The notes below the pieces were generated by a model. The model did no database searches, was not told where the DNA came from, and was given only the letters and a program-made list of their open reading frames with translations. A stretch of DNA of 64,000 nt from Pyrrhosoma nymphula (lineage: Eukaryota; Arthropoda; Insecta; Odonata; Coenagrionidae), in NCBI GenBank assembly GCA_963573305.1, contig OY754330.1, forward strand, positions 3,472,001-3,536,000, given 5' to 3'. Every line of letters begins with the position of its first letter. The stretch's first letter is position 1. The position numbers and the translations under genes are program-made. This document shows positions 23,297 through 33,560 of this stretch, piece by piece.

Positions 23297-25090
23297 AAGT
23301 TGAACTTAGTTATGAAATGTAAGGTGATTAAAACTGACATTCCTTTGCTCTTACTGTTAAAAAACGTATGACTTGTGCCGTGCGTTTATCGTCTGGGGAT
23401 GTGGTCTCTGTTGGAATTTCAAAGTTAATCAGATTCTTCCTTTTAAGTTTTCATACTTTTAATGAAAACGAATGATTTCTGAAGTAATGCTATTAACTAT
23501 GATTATATTTCAGTCACTTTTTGGCAAAGTAGGAAAAATAGGTTAGCGTAATTAAGGCCCACCAACGCAGACATAGGCAAATAGGGGTCTTTTTGCTTTT
23601 CAGCTTGAGGAACCATGAGGCAGTGAGCATTTTCCAACGAGTATCAAAATGTTGCCTTGGCTCTTGCTAGGTACTATCTATTTATATGGGTCACTTATCT
23701 AAAAATTATGAATTTCTTTCTTTGTCGTTGGTAGTGATGATCACGTGTTTGCGATTACCGATTTACAAAAATAACATTCAGTAGCAAACGTCAATTATTC
23801 GCCCCCCAAGTATTTATTTCATAATCAGCTTATGGAGTCATAACCTTTTTACAGTTACAAGCCGCGGTTTTTATATCATTTTATTCCATTGGCCATTGCA
23901 GGTAAGACATTACACTGAGTTTAACTTAATGCTGAGGAGAGTTTAATAGTTCCATTTTTCATCAGGAATAGAACCAGAAAGAGGAAGTAAAAAATTGGCA
24001 TTGTCGATAGTACATACGATAGAAGTTGATAATAGTAATAGCTGACGTTTGGGACTATGCCGGAATTTCATCGTTAGAGATGTTTGGTAAAAAGCCTCCG
24101 AAGATGCGTTAGACTTCTCTGGATGAGGACCTTCCGTGGACTCCTCTTCCAGTCTCTGGATCCTCGTCGTATCAGAATTCTCTCCCTCTGGTCGTAATCG
24201 CGTACTCTTTGACTTCGGTTTCCCATTCGTCTCGTTTGTCCCGGGACAGTCCCGTTTTTTATATATAGTTAATATTTATTTTTCTATAGAATGCACCTAC
24301 TCTTTTTCCAAATGTCCCGCTTTTTTCTTTTTTAAGTAGGTGTGATTCCTGAAATCAGTGTATTAGGCTTTTCATTTTAAACATGCAGCACTCCTGGTGT
24401 CGTCATGGTGTCCCCTGCGCGATATAGAGTAAAATAGCAAAAATCGTGATACGCCGTCGTCGTCTGTAACAGCGGTTCGGAACGCGTCGTGCTTAGCATG
24501 AGGAGTTATTCGCAGAGAGATAGACCAACCCCAAAGCCGTCTCACGAGATGCATTTCAATGTAAAACAGCTCGAGGAAGACGTTCAATTCATTGTTTTGT
24601 CCCTCCTGATTCTCTGGCGGTGGCTCGCTCCCCGCCCGCACCTCAAAACACCACCGATAAGCGACTTATCGTCAAGATCCTTGACCCCAGAAGAAACCGC
24701 TGCAGTCCACATGAAATCTATTTGCAAGTATTCACTGAGGCGATTGTTTAAATTTGGTGCATATTAAAAGAAACTTGGATGAGAATAAGAAGAGGCATCT
24801 TGGCTTCCGCAGCCGTCAGCGAGCGAGCGCCAGGCGCGCGTTCCTTTGTTTCAGCGCGCCGGCGACGACGTTTTCCTTTGCTGTTATCACTTCTTAAGCA
24901 CTCTTTCAATGTGTGCACACACACCTCTTAAAAATGTCGAGGACCGTTCATGTGTGCTTGCCTCTTCCTCCTTCTCTATTTGTCTTCTTCGCTTCTCCCC
25001 GCCTTCCCCCCCTCCCCCCTCCTCCTTCGTTCACCTACTTTCGCTTTTCCCGAAGTTGTTTGAAAGTGATTACTCGACAAACGACACATT
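23297..25090. other. No recognisable feature
   Basis: About 1.8 kb with no supported gene or repeat. A pyrimidine-rich block lies near 24960-25030. Confidence 0.4.
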
Positions 25091-25663
25091 TTGACGATTA
25101 AAATTTGGACATAATCTATTATGTAAGTTCCGATACCGATTTATTCTTTAACGACGTTGATAATATTTTACGAACTCCGACATACTGCGGTAGATCAGAT
25201 CATGAGAATAAAATTAGGGAACTAGACAGCAGAAAGGACAGATTTAAAATGTCATTTTCCCCACGAACTATTAAGGGACCATAACAGCACTGCCAATGAG
25301 ACTTTTAAATAGGTTTGTCAATAGGTAGTGTAGCTCTTAGTAGTAGTAGTACTCCCTAATACTTGAATCCTTATCTGTTACCTAGTACCAGCAGCACGCC
25401 GTGCATATTTTCTACATAAGTCTTGAGTCTCTGTCCATTTGTGTAGTTGCAAAATACATAAATGCTAACATTGGTGGCATATCTATAGTGTTGTTCATGT
25501 TTGTGAGGCTTCGCCTCGTGACAAGCGTAAGCGATTTATGCTAATGCATCAATAGTCGTAATTACACTAACTTTAATAGGGTATAGTGAAATGCATGTTG
25601 GTGACTACTCACCCCCTTCCACACACCTTTGAGGTGGCTTGCAGGGTATTCTGTAGATGTAGA
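25091..25663 (+). mobile_element. CR1-like LINE 3' end, family 2
   Basis: Starts within the ORF2 C-terminal region (decayed LRTPTYCGRSDHENKIR and RKDRFKMSF-like strings near 25160-25260), then about 400 bp of 3' UTR containing the hairpin GAGGCTTCGCCTC at 25505-25517, and ends CTGTAGATGTAGATG. It directly precedes the full-length LINE, giving a head-to-tail pair. A longer minus-strand copy of the same family is broken up at 56981-58763. Confidence 0.85.
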
Positions 25664-25842
25664 TGAAATTCACTTCCGGCATTGCTGTTTCATGGTTCCA
25701 TTTTTAAAGTTCGCGCAGGAATAGTAGGCTGCATACTTCTTCTTACGCAATGAGGAAGCGCTTAAAGATCTCTGCCTGCATAACTCTTCATAATCTACAC
25801 CTAGGTATCCAGCGTAAGACTCGTAGGAGATGATCCCCATGA

Positions 25843-26472
25843 AGTGTCGTCGGGAGTAGCGAGGTCGTGAACGAACCCCCCGTTGCAAGGGACTCAACTT
25901 CGAACGGCAGCCGGGCTGGGAGGGCAGGAATAGTATTGTTAGGGAGTTCGAACAACCGGCGGATTTTCCCCCAGTTGGAGAAGAGGGCAAGGAGAGACGG
26001 AGCGGACCAACGGGTCACCTCCTGGTGTACACCAGGGGGAATCGTACCCAATTCTACGGCGGTGGTAAAAGCGGCGGTGAAGTACACGGGCTGCTCTAGA
26101 CTGCGAGTGGTGGCCCATGTTGGCACCAGTGATGCTTCCGAGCGTAGAGCCGATGAGATCTTGGATTCCTTTAGGGATCTAAACTCGGAGGTGGAACGCG
26201 TTCGGAGGGGCACTGGTGTCGATCTGCGACTATCCATCTGCAACATTGTTCCACGGACTGACTGCGGCCCTCGAGTTTGGGACAGGATTGCCTGGATCAA
26301 CAAGAGGCTGTGGAAATTCTGTGCGAGCATTGGGGCAGAGTTCGTGGATCTTCGGCCGGTGCTTAGATCATGCCGGGCTCCCCTCAACTCGTCTGGGGTG
26401 CATTATTCCAAAGAGGCGTCCGAACGGGTGGCTCGTAGGATTTTTGAGCACTGTAGATATTTTTTAGACTAG
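25843..26472 (+). CDS. LINE ORF1, esterase-like (N-terminus missing)
   Basis: The frame is open from just after a TGA at 25840-25842 to the TAG at 26470-26472 and contains no ATG at all, so the natural start has been lost or lies beyond a frameshift. Counting from the GTG at 25867, landmarks of an SGNH/GDSL esterase are visible: IVLLGSSNNRR near residues 22-32 (block I, candidate Ser27 or Ser28), HVGTSD near 84-89 (block III), and GVHYS near 177-181 with candidate catalytic His179. CR1 ORF1 proteins carry such a domain, thought to help lipid or membrane interaction of the particle; the activity here is inferred. The last codons read TAT TTT TTA GAC TAG, placing a U UUU UUA heptamer 3 nt before the stop, inside the overlap with ORF2. 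Confidence 0.8.
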   Translation, partial: SVVGSSEVVNEPPVARDSTSNGSRAGRAGIVLLGSSNNRRIFPQLEKRARRDGADQRVTSWCTPGGIVPNSTAVVKAAVKYTGCSRLRVVAHVGTSDASERRADEILDSFRDLNSEVERVRRGTGVDLRLSICNIVPRTDCGPRVWDRIAWINKRLWKFCASIGAEFVDLRPVLRSCRAPLNSSGVHYSKEASERVARRIFEHCRYFLD

Positions 26473-29465
26473 AGGATAGGTCATATAGTGGGATTTTTAA
26501 ATATTTAACCAAACGCAGCCTCCGAGGAAATCCGCATTGCGAAAATTTTCACACCCAAGTAAACTTAGGAGCGCTAAAGCCGGTAAATAGTGGCAATTTT
26601 CCCAAAACTCGTACTCCAGTGAAAGAAATTATATCAAATGTAATAAGCACTTCCAGTGAAATTCGCCCACCTAATACCCATAAGCGTGGAAAAGAACCAA
26701 CCGACACTCAATCGACAAAATATGACATTAACTTTATTGTAGTTAATTGCCGTAGCGTTAAAAACAAGTGCGCTGAAATCGAGCATATATTTCAGGACGC
26801 AGACGTGGTCATAGGAACGGAGAGCTGGCTTACAGAGGATTTAAGCGACAGCGAAGTTTTTCCTCCAGGATATAAAATCTACAGATGCGATCGAAGCGAT
26901 AGGGCAGGTGGCGGAGTTTTTCTAGCAGTTAAATCACATTTACATAGCACCGCCCACGAAATAACTGACAATGAAATAGAAAGCGTGTGGTGTACAATTA
27001 AACAACGAAACAAAAGGAGTATACATGTTTGCTCTTTCTATAGACCTCCAAACTCCAAAATTGATGTTATTTACCAATTAGATAATCAAATATCCGCATT
27101 TACTGTGAGAGACAGTAAAAGTGTAATAATTATTGGGGGAGATTTTAATCTGCCATCTATAAATTGGGATTCTTACACTGTAAAACCGAATTCTAGGAAT
27201 AGGGAAATCAGCGAGATCTTACTCAACACACTTGCTAATCACTCACTTTCCCAAGTAGTTGACAAGCCTACGAGAGGAAATAAAATATTAGACCTTTTTG
27301 CAGTAAGCCATCCTAAGTTGATAAAACAGCTCGATATTATTGACGGCATAAGTGATCACAGAGTAATTTTTGCAACCTTAAAAATTGAAGTAGAGTCAGC
27401 TGTAAAACCGAAACGCAATATTTATTTATTTGATAAATGCAACTTCATCAAATTTGGCGAGATGCTTAATGATTCGTACACGGATTTCGTAGCTAAAACT
27501 GAGGATAAAAGCACTGATGAATCATGGAAATATTTCTTAAAAATTCTACGACGGGGAATCAACGAATATATTCCGCAAAAATTGAAATGCGACAGTAAAG
27601 AACCTCGCTGGTATAACAACGATGTTAGGAGGGACCTTAAGAGACAGAGAAAATTGTACAACTTGGTTAAAAAGTTCACTACGGTAGGTGTCAAATCGAA
27701 GGAACTTGAAGCAAAAGAAAGTTACGCTGCGCAACGCTCAAAAACTAAGAAATCAATGCGTTCTGCATTGCTAAATTTCAAGAAAAAAATACTTGGTGAA
27801 TTACTCGAAGAAAATCCGAAATCTTTTTGGTCATATGCGAGAGAGCTTCAGGGAAAATCTTCAACCGTAGATTCGTTATTTGATAAAGATGGCAAACTTG
27901 TCACCGAAAATATTGACAAAGCTAACACGTTAAATTCCCACTTCAAAAGTGTATTCACCACAGACGATACTGCATGTAATTTTGAAATACAATTCACTGA
28001 GGAACCGATGAAAGAAATCACTATTCAACGTGATGGGATAACTAAACAGCTGCAGTCGATAAAAAATAGTAAATCTCCGGGTCCAGAGGGAATACCCGCG
28101 CGTGTCCTCAAGGAGTTGGTGCCACAGATCGCACCGTTCTCAGACATAATATTCAAGAAGTCATTGTCTGAAGGAAAGATACCATTAGACTGGAAAATTG
28201 CAAACGTTACACCGATATTCAAAAAGGGAAACAGACACGACCCAGGGAACTATCGACCGATTTCATTAACGTCGATTATAGGGAAGATACTCGAACATAT
28301 CGTCGTTAGCAATATCATGACGTTCCTGGACAGTCGTAACTTCCTCCATGGCTGTCAGCACGGCTTCCGGAAAGGTAGATCATGTGAAACACAACTCGCG
28401 CTCTTTCTTCATGATGTTCTCAAATCTGGTGAATCGAAAAGACAAGTTGACGCATTATTTCTAGATTTTAAGAAAGCTTTCGACACGGTACCTCATAACA
28501 AACTTTTATACAAATTACAGTCATGCGGCCTAAACGAAACAGTAGTAAACTGGATACGCGACTTTCTGAGTGATCGTAAGCAAAAGGTAGTTCTTGACGG
28601 AATTAGCTCTGATGTCGTTAAAGTGACATCAGGTGTCCCGCAAGGAAGCGTGATCGGACCCCTTTTGTTCATTATATACATAAATGATCTATGCTCTCGA
28701 ATTAGCAGTAAAATACGTTTATTTGGCGACGACGCTGTCATCTATCGTGAAATTAGTGATCACTCTGACTTTGAAACCTTATCATCGGATTTAAACAACG
28801 TTCATGAGTGGAGCCAAGAGTGGGGATTCGAACTTAATCTAAGCAAATGCACGGCGGTACAATTCTTGCGGAGGTCGTCCAACTATTCCCATGTATATGC
28901 TGTGGATGGTGTTAACATTAAGGCGACAGTTGAAGTGAAGTATCTGGGAGTTACGATAACTTCGGACCTATCGTGGGGAGCACATATAAGAAATATTTGT
29001 GGCAGAGCTCTGAAGAAGCTAGGATTCGTCAAGCGTATTGTGGGAAGATTTTCGGATGAAAAAGTAAAAGAGAGGTGCTATTTCGCACTCGTCCGGCCAC
29101 ACCTTGAATATGCAGCGAGAATATGGGATCCGGTGCAGAAAGACTTAGTCCGGGAACTTAATAAAATACAAAGGAAAGCTGCGCGATTCGTCAAAAACTG
29201 GTACGGGCGTACGTACAGCGTTACACAGATGTTAAACGAATTAGGCTGGGAACCGCTAGAGACTCGGAGGCTGCGCGCTAGGCTTAGATTGCTTGAACAA
29301 TTGAGAATAGATATCTTTCAGAGCGACACGGAGAACATCATATTAGAACCCCACTATATTTCCAGGTCCGACAGAAACGATAAATTAAGAGAGATATTTT
29401 GCCGAACGGATAGGTATGGGAATTCGTTTTTCCCCCGAACAATAAGGGACTATAATAAATGCTAG
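26457..29465 (+). CDS. LINE ORF2: APE endonuclease + reverse transcriptase
   Basis: The frame opens at 26457, 16 nt inside ORF1 and in the -1 frame, and runs to 29465. From the GTG at 26619 it is 948 residues. The endonuclease shows FIVVNCRS, TESWL, FYRPP, GGDFN (Asp175) and SDHR (His247), all expected for APE-type nicking of target DNA. The RT shows VTPIFKKGNRHDPGNYRPIS, GFRKGRSC, FLDFKKAFDTVPH, GVPQGSVIGPLLF and the catalytic pair Asp704-Asp705 in the setting LFGDDAVIY, where most LINEs have FADD. The C-terminus ends CRTDRYGNSFFPRTIRD. There is no ATG between the frame opening and the endonuclease, so expression as an ORF1-ORF2 fusion by -1 frameshifting is a serious possibility. No internal stop was found, so the copy looks young. 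Confidence 0.92.
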   Translation: MFFRLEDRSYSGIFKYLTKRSLRGNPHCENFHTQVNLGALKPVNSGNFPKTRTPVKEIISNVISTSSEIRPPNTHKRGKEPTDTQSTKYDINFIVVNCRSVKNKCAEIEHIFQDADVVIGTESWLTEDLSDSEVFPPGYKIYRCDRSDRAGGGVFLAVKSHLHSTAHEITDNEIESVWCTIKQRNKRSIHVCSFYRPPNSKIDVIYQLDNQISAFTVRDSKSVIIIGGDFNLPSINWDSYTVKPNSRNREISEILLNTLANHSLSQVVDKPTRGNKILDLFAVSHPKLIKQLDIIDGISDHRVIFATLKIEVESAVKPKRNIYLFDKCNFIKFGEMLNDSYTDFVAKTEDKSTDESWKYFLKILRRGINEYIPQKLKCDSKEPRWYNNDVRRDLKRQRKLYNLVKKFTTVGVKSKELEAKESYAAQRSKTKKSMRSALLNFKKKILGELLEENPKSFWSYARELQGKSSTVDSLFDKDGKLVTENIDKANTLNSHFKSVFTTDDTACNFEIQFTEEPMKEITIQRDGITKQLQSIKNSKSPGPEGIPARVLKELVPQIAPFSDIIFKKSLSEGKIPLDWKIANVTPIFKKGNRHDPGNYRPISLTSIIGKILEHIVVSNIMTFLDSRNFLHGCQHGFRKGRSCETQLALFLHDVLKSGESKRQVDALFLDFKKAFDTVPHNKLLYKLQSCGLNETVVNWIRDFLSDRKQKVVLDGISSDVVKVTSGVPQGSVIGPLLFIIYINDLCSRISSKIRLFGDDAVIYREISDHSDFETLSSDLNNVHEWSQEWGFELNLSKCTAVQFLRRSSNYSHVYAVDGVNIKATVEVKYLGVTITSDLSWGAHIRNICGRALKKLGFVKRIVGRFSDEKVKERCYFALVRPHLEYAARIWDPVQKDLVRELNKIQRKAARFVKNWYGRTYSVTQMLNELGWEPLETRRLRARLRLLEQLRIDIFQSDTENIILEPHYISRSDRNDKLREIFCRTDRYGNSFFPRTIRDYNKC
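26460..26466 (+). promoter_or_regulatory. Candidate -1 frameshift site (U UUU UUA)
   Basis: In the ORF1 frame the codons are taT TTT TTA GAC TAG. The heptamer T TTT TTA fits X XXY YYZ in the correct phase, and slipping back one base enters the ORF2 frame. It lies in the only 16 nt where both frames are open. I could not identify a convincing downstream pseudoknot by eye. Confidence 0.55.
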
Positions 29466-29578
29466 GCGTAATTTCATTGGAGCGTTTCCTTTTTATCTTT
29501 AAACGGCTGGTGTCCTAACACCCCCCGCCCCACGCCTATTGATGCGGCTTGCGGGGTAATATGTAGATGTAGATGTAG

Positions 29579-31430
29579 AAGTGTTAATTGGACATAACGA
29601 GATAAATTTTATTTTCTATTTTTTTTTTTAATATTCCACACGAATTATGCAGCGAGTTCATGTATTTCACAAGTAAAATTCAGAAAGCGAAACTCAATTT
29701 TTTCCTTGGAATTCCGAGTTGCGAGGGTCTTGTGCTTGGAAGTTTATCCAACGTGAAATTAGCAAACCGGTGAACATTCTACCTTGATCTCATGAGAATG
29801 TCTTCGAAAATAATCTTTTACCTGACCATTTGTCACTATCAGTGTAATTAATGGATATTTTTAGAAATTACGAGTTATTATCTTTTTCATCTCCCGGGGA
29901 TGTTCGCGAAAGACATATCATTTCAAGTCGGGTTAATACAGTCCCTATTCAATATTTTGAGCTTATTCAGTGAAGGCAGTGAAAGTGTTTGTAAAAATAT
30001 GTTATTAATGTAACTGCTGCAGCCGCTTTTCGATTGATGGTCTAGCGGTTTAAAGCTGAATTTTAGATCGAGTAGGTTTCATCAGTAGTAAGCTACTTTG
30101 AACTTCAAATGGAGCTACAAATGGATTACATTGGACGCCCTTGGTGGTAACCTTTGAGTTGTTCTTCTCTTCTCATTATCTGATTTCTTAATAATAATCT
30201 TCAGATAATACGATGTACGTATATGGAAATAGCAGTGCTTCCAGTCGTGGTCGGCCGATATAAGACAGTTGTTGCTGTAGTCTCCTAAGAAAGGTTCAAA
30301 GCACAGCATTCTTTCTTATTAACATACATTGTTTCGCTCTGAATTCAGTAATATTGAAGGATTATTTCATCCGTATTTGTCCAAGAATTTCAATGGGAAT
30401 CGTAAATATGGCTTCCAAAGAGAACGTCTTGCCGATCCCGAGGCAAGGAAAAGGCGTTTGAATGCTGGCGCGATATCGGACGATCTAGTGATTATGGGTT
30501 CCGTGATCAGTGGGTGTTGTTGGTATATATTTCAAATGGATGGATATCATCATCGGATAGTTAATGCATTAATCCAAAGTGAACATCGCTTTGTTGGGAT
30601 TCCGTTTGCTGGTATTAATTGGGCATTGAATTTTTTCGAATGATATAACATGGCTGACGGCCTTGGTATATTCTAAAGGCAGTTCAAAATTAGTTTCGGC
30701 AGCTCTGTAAGTTTTTGAAGTCTCAATGTCCCCTCTCTTTAAGTCCTCATTTATAGAAAGGACATTAATTCAAGAGTCAGTTGCAAAATTAGATTGCAGA
30801 CGATGAAATAGTATCATGTTTCCCTCTCTAGGAATTGGAAGCGCTGATTCTTCACCATCGCAGAATTGCAAAAGATAAGATGAAGAAGTGGTGTCTGTAA
30901 TCATCAATTCTCGTTTATATATCCTGCGATAGAAAGCAAAGTGATATCACGTGCCCACCTTCTTCACTATTCCGTGAGAACCCTTTTTCTGCGACCCACA
31001 ATCTGAGGTTTATGCGGTGAACTCAAACATCCGGACGCATGGATGGAAGGTTTTATTGAAACAGTCTGTTATAAAAGAAACAGGAATCTCATCTATCCCT
31101 ACTCCGAAAGGGAAAGATATAAAGTGTACGCAGACATTCACGCCATTATTACTTACATTTAGTGGGCCCGTGGAATTCACCGATTATCTAGGACTGAGGT
31201 CTACAAGCGAGAAACGTTGGATTAACCTGTTTGCTGTTCCGCGAAATGCATAAGTGACGGAATGAAAACAAATTAATCCACTCATATGTTGCTATGGTAT
31301 CTGGTATGTAGTCTCTCGAAGTTTTCAATGATGTCCATTTGCTCTATTGGCGGTCGGTGACGTCTTCGAGTTGGGAGTGGTTCATTATTGTTATGTTAGA
31401 GCGAAGATTTCCGCGGTGATGGTGGTTTGA
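29579..31430. other. No recognisable feature
   Basis: No gene or repeat family recognised. The 104-codon ORF at 30329-30643 has no known domain. Confidence 0.4.
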
Positions 31431-31960
31431 TCTCAGCATTTTTTTCCGGGTTATCTTCCGCGTCAGTTGGCTATGTTGACAAGAGTTTCGCTGGCTATTC
31501 TGCCAGCGTCTTCAGGTCGAAGGTGTCGGCGTGTGTTCAATTCAATTCAAAAAGTGTTTATTTCACTGCTGCTTTGGTACATTTACATATTTATATTAAC
31601 ATAGTATTGATTAATATATATATACATATATACAGCAATGACCCTGTTATAGGAACAATTTCCTCTTCAGGGCTTGTCAAAATTTGTTTTGTTTGTTTAT
31701 TGGTGAGCATGTTGCAGCGTTTGATTCTTTTCTTTTCCTCCGGGATGGCTGTATGGTCCGGCATTCGCCCGAGACGTGAGGGAAACCGGCAAAACCCCAC
31801 GTAGACCGCCGTGTAGTAAAAGTTGATGTCGGTGTATGATGCTGATGTTCCCGCAGTGATGTGCTCCGCTGTTATCCTGGTGTCTTGGTTTCTACATATC
31901 CGGTTCTTTTGTTCTGAAATGTGGAGTTTGATGTTAGAATACATTATATACAGCATTTTT
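31431..31960 (-). mobile_element. Retroelement fragment with hammerhead-like motif
   Basis: On the minus strand an open stretch (31591-31956) encodes TDINFYYTAVYVGFCRFPS followed by GRMPDHTAIPEEKKR, a string I cannot assign. Downstream of it is a strong hammerhead-like motif at 31485-31515. The association with hammerheads elsewhere suggests a Penelope-like terminal region, but no diagnostic RT or GIY-YIG motif is present. Confidence 0.4.
31485..31515 (-). ncRNA. Hammerhead-like motif with 6-7 bp stem
   Basis: The minus strand reads CTGAAGA, one extra C, GCTGGC, loop AGAATA, GCCAGC, GAAAC. The extra C can pair with the G of GAAA, extending the stem to 7 bp. The stem sequence differs wholly from the motif at 12163 while the pairing is kept. 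Confidence 0.55.
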
Positions 31961-32154
31961 TACATTTATATCAGAGGCCAGAGAGGTTGAGTCAATTATT
32001 ATGTACAATTTAATTGTTATGTTATTTACAACATTTTTAAGTAGGAATTAAAGAAGAATAAAGTGATGTCAAGTTTTTACATGCCCGTTGTCAGATATTT
32101 ATTATTTACACTTTACTTTATAGTTTTGTTTATGGGCAATTAGTATTTACTCTT

Positions 32155-32439
32155 CTGCCTTGCTTATATACCGTAGGCTGGCTGGGTGCTGCTCTCTGAT
32201 TGGCTGTTTCTTGGATGAGTCTTTTCCAGGCGCTGTGAAGGTGATATCCGTCCTCTCTGTTGAAATTCAACGGTGTTTTATGAATTTCTATGGCCTCCTT
32301 GATTTGAAATTCATAAAACACCGTTGAATTTCAACAGAGAGGACGGATATCACCTTCACAGCGCCTGGAAAAGACTCATCCAAGAAACAGCCAATCAGAG
32401 AGCAGCACCCAGCCAGCCTACGGTATATAAGCGAGGCAG
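32155..32439. repeat. Near-perfect palindrome, 133-bp arms
   Basis: The left arm 32155-32287 and right arm 32307-32439 are reverse complements with one visible mismatch (T/C near the outer end), separated by 19 bp. The arms encode the end of a Penelope-like ORF. Confidence 0.9.
32422..32430 (+). promoter_or_regulatory. TATA-like box in Penelope terminal region
   Basis: GTATATAAG sits directly after the plus-strand ORF remnant, with its mirror copy in the left arm at about 32164-32172. A promoter in the terminal repeat is expected for this element type; activity is unknown. Confidence 0.4.
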
Positions 32440-32450
32440 CAGACGCTTAA

Positions 32451-32481
32451 GTTTCGCATTTTTACACGTATGCTTCTCCAG
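32451..32481 (-). ncRNA. Hammerhead-like motif
   Basis: The minus strand reads CTGGAGA, A, GCAT, loop, ATGC, GAAAC. The stem GCAT/ATGC is intact; the first block has one change from CTGANGA. Related to the copy at 8574. Confidence 0.45.
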
Positions 32482-32705
32482 GGCTACGGAAATTATCGGG
32501 TGTATTGCACATCAATTAAATATGGTTTACAATTTTTGGTTCATAGTTATGTTAAAAAGTATATATACATATGATTTTTCAAGTTACCTTCGAGATAGTT
32601 CCTTCTGCATTAACTGTTTAATGTAACCTTCATTGCAATTTATATTTTTGTAAGTCAGTTGTTGTAAATTTAGGTGCTTTCAAAAATCAAAATGAAATTA
32701 AGTGC

Positions 32706-33160
32706 TGTTTGGTATAACATATCAAACTATAATAAATTTTACTTAATTTAGCGATTTAACATTTTAGATAACAATTTAACAAGTCCTAAATCGGAGGTAT
32801 GTTTAATACGCACAAATCTCATGTGCTTCATTTTTATCTACGACCGATAGTTATTCCAATATTTCGGAAATACTACTTTTTCTATTTTATTGTTAAAATA
32901 AAACAGTGACGCAAAAACAGTTTTTTAATCTCGAGATGAGAGGCCTTTTTCTATCGTCTCTCCCCCCCCCCCCCCCCCCCCCCCCAACAGATTTTTTCGC
33001 AATAAAATCGCTTCTGAGAAGAATCCTCTCGATTTTTTAGCCTTATTTTTCGACGTATGCGACTAAGATAAAAGGTATTCGGTTATCCTTGCGCACCGCG
33101 TGTGTGTGATGTGAATTTCGTCGCCGTAGGATGTCAATGATAAATCTTCGTCTTTCCTGG
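32706..33160. other. No gene; 24-base C run
   Basis: AT-rich sequence interrupted by 24 consecutive C at about 32962-32985. Nothing else supported. Confidence 0.5.
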
Positions 33161-33560
33161 TAATGGGACCATCTGCCGATCGTTTGCCCACTGCCCCCTT
33201 TGTGGGGGAGGAGGGGCTTTCGTTGGGGGGGGGGGGGGTGGCCCTGACCTTGTATCACGTTCGCAGATGGAAAAACCATCTGCGATCCTGCCCCCCCTTT
33301 GATTCTTCTCCCTTTTCACGCCTCGCCTCGCTGGAGGCAGACGTTAGGCCTCGGGTGGGCGGTGTGGGTGGGCAGATACTATAAGAAGGGTGGTGGTGCT
33401 ATAAGGGCGTTATTTAAGGTGGGAGAGGGGAAGGGACACCGCCCTCGCTCTGATATCCCTTCCCCCCCCCCCCACCCCGCGGCTGAATTTTCGCGTCTCC
33501 AGGGGTCTGAAAACACCCCCACTCCCGTATTCCCACGGTCCAGAAATCATATTTCCCACG
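33161..33560. other. GC-rich patch
   Basis: CpG-containing, G/C-homopolymer-rich block (G run near 33227-33238, C runs near 33296 and 33464). Possible promoter-type island; no gene recognised. Confidence 0.35.

Larger units (their letters stand above)
25664..29578 (+). mobile_element. CR1-like LINE, near-complete
   Basis: A two-ORF non-LTR retrotransposon. ORF1 encodes a GDSL/SGNH-esterase-like protein, and ORF2 encodes an APE-type endonuclease plus reverse transcriptase. An esterase-type ORF1 is characteristic of CR1-clade LINEs, which is the basis of the clade call. The 3' UTR is short (about 110 bp) and ends in TGTAGATGTAGATGTAGAAG. The exact 5' boundary is not visible: the element begins after the tail of another LINE at 25663, and ORF1 lacks its N-terminal part, so a moderate 5' truncation is likely. 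No convincing target duplication was found. Confidence 0.9.
32130..32705. mobile_element. Penelope-like element, inverted duplicate
   Basis: Both strands encode the C-terminal end of a Penelope-like ORF: KEAIEIHKTPLNFNREDGYH, then LHSAWKRLI, is a well-known ending of these retroelement proteins, after the GIY-YIG domain. The minus-strand copy includes the KEAIEI part in the palindrome spacer; the plus-strand copy starts at IHKTP. Each arm also carries TATATAAG and the sequence continues at 32451-32705 into a terminal region shared with 8340-8606. No RT domain remains, so the locus is inactive. Confidence 0.75.

Noticed and set aside
25788..26387. 199-codon minus-strand ORF opposite LINE ORF1
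   Set aside because: Antisense shadow of the esterase-like ORF1, which has recognisable motifs on the plus strand.
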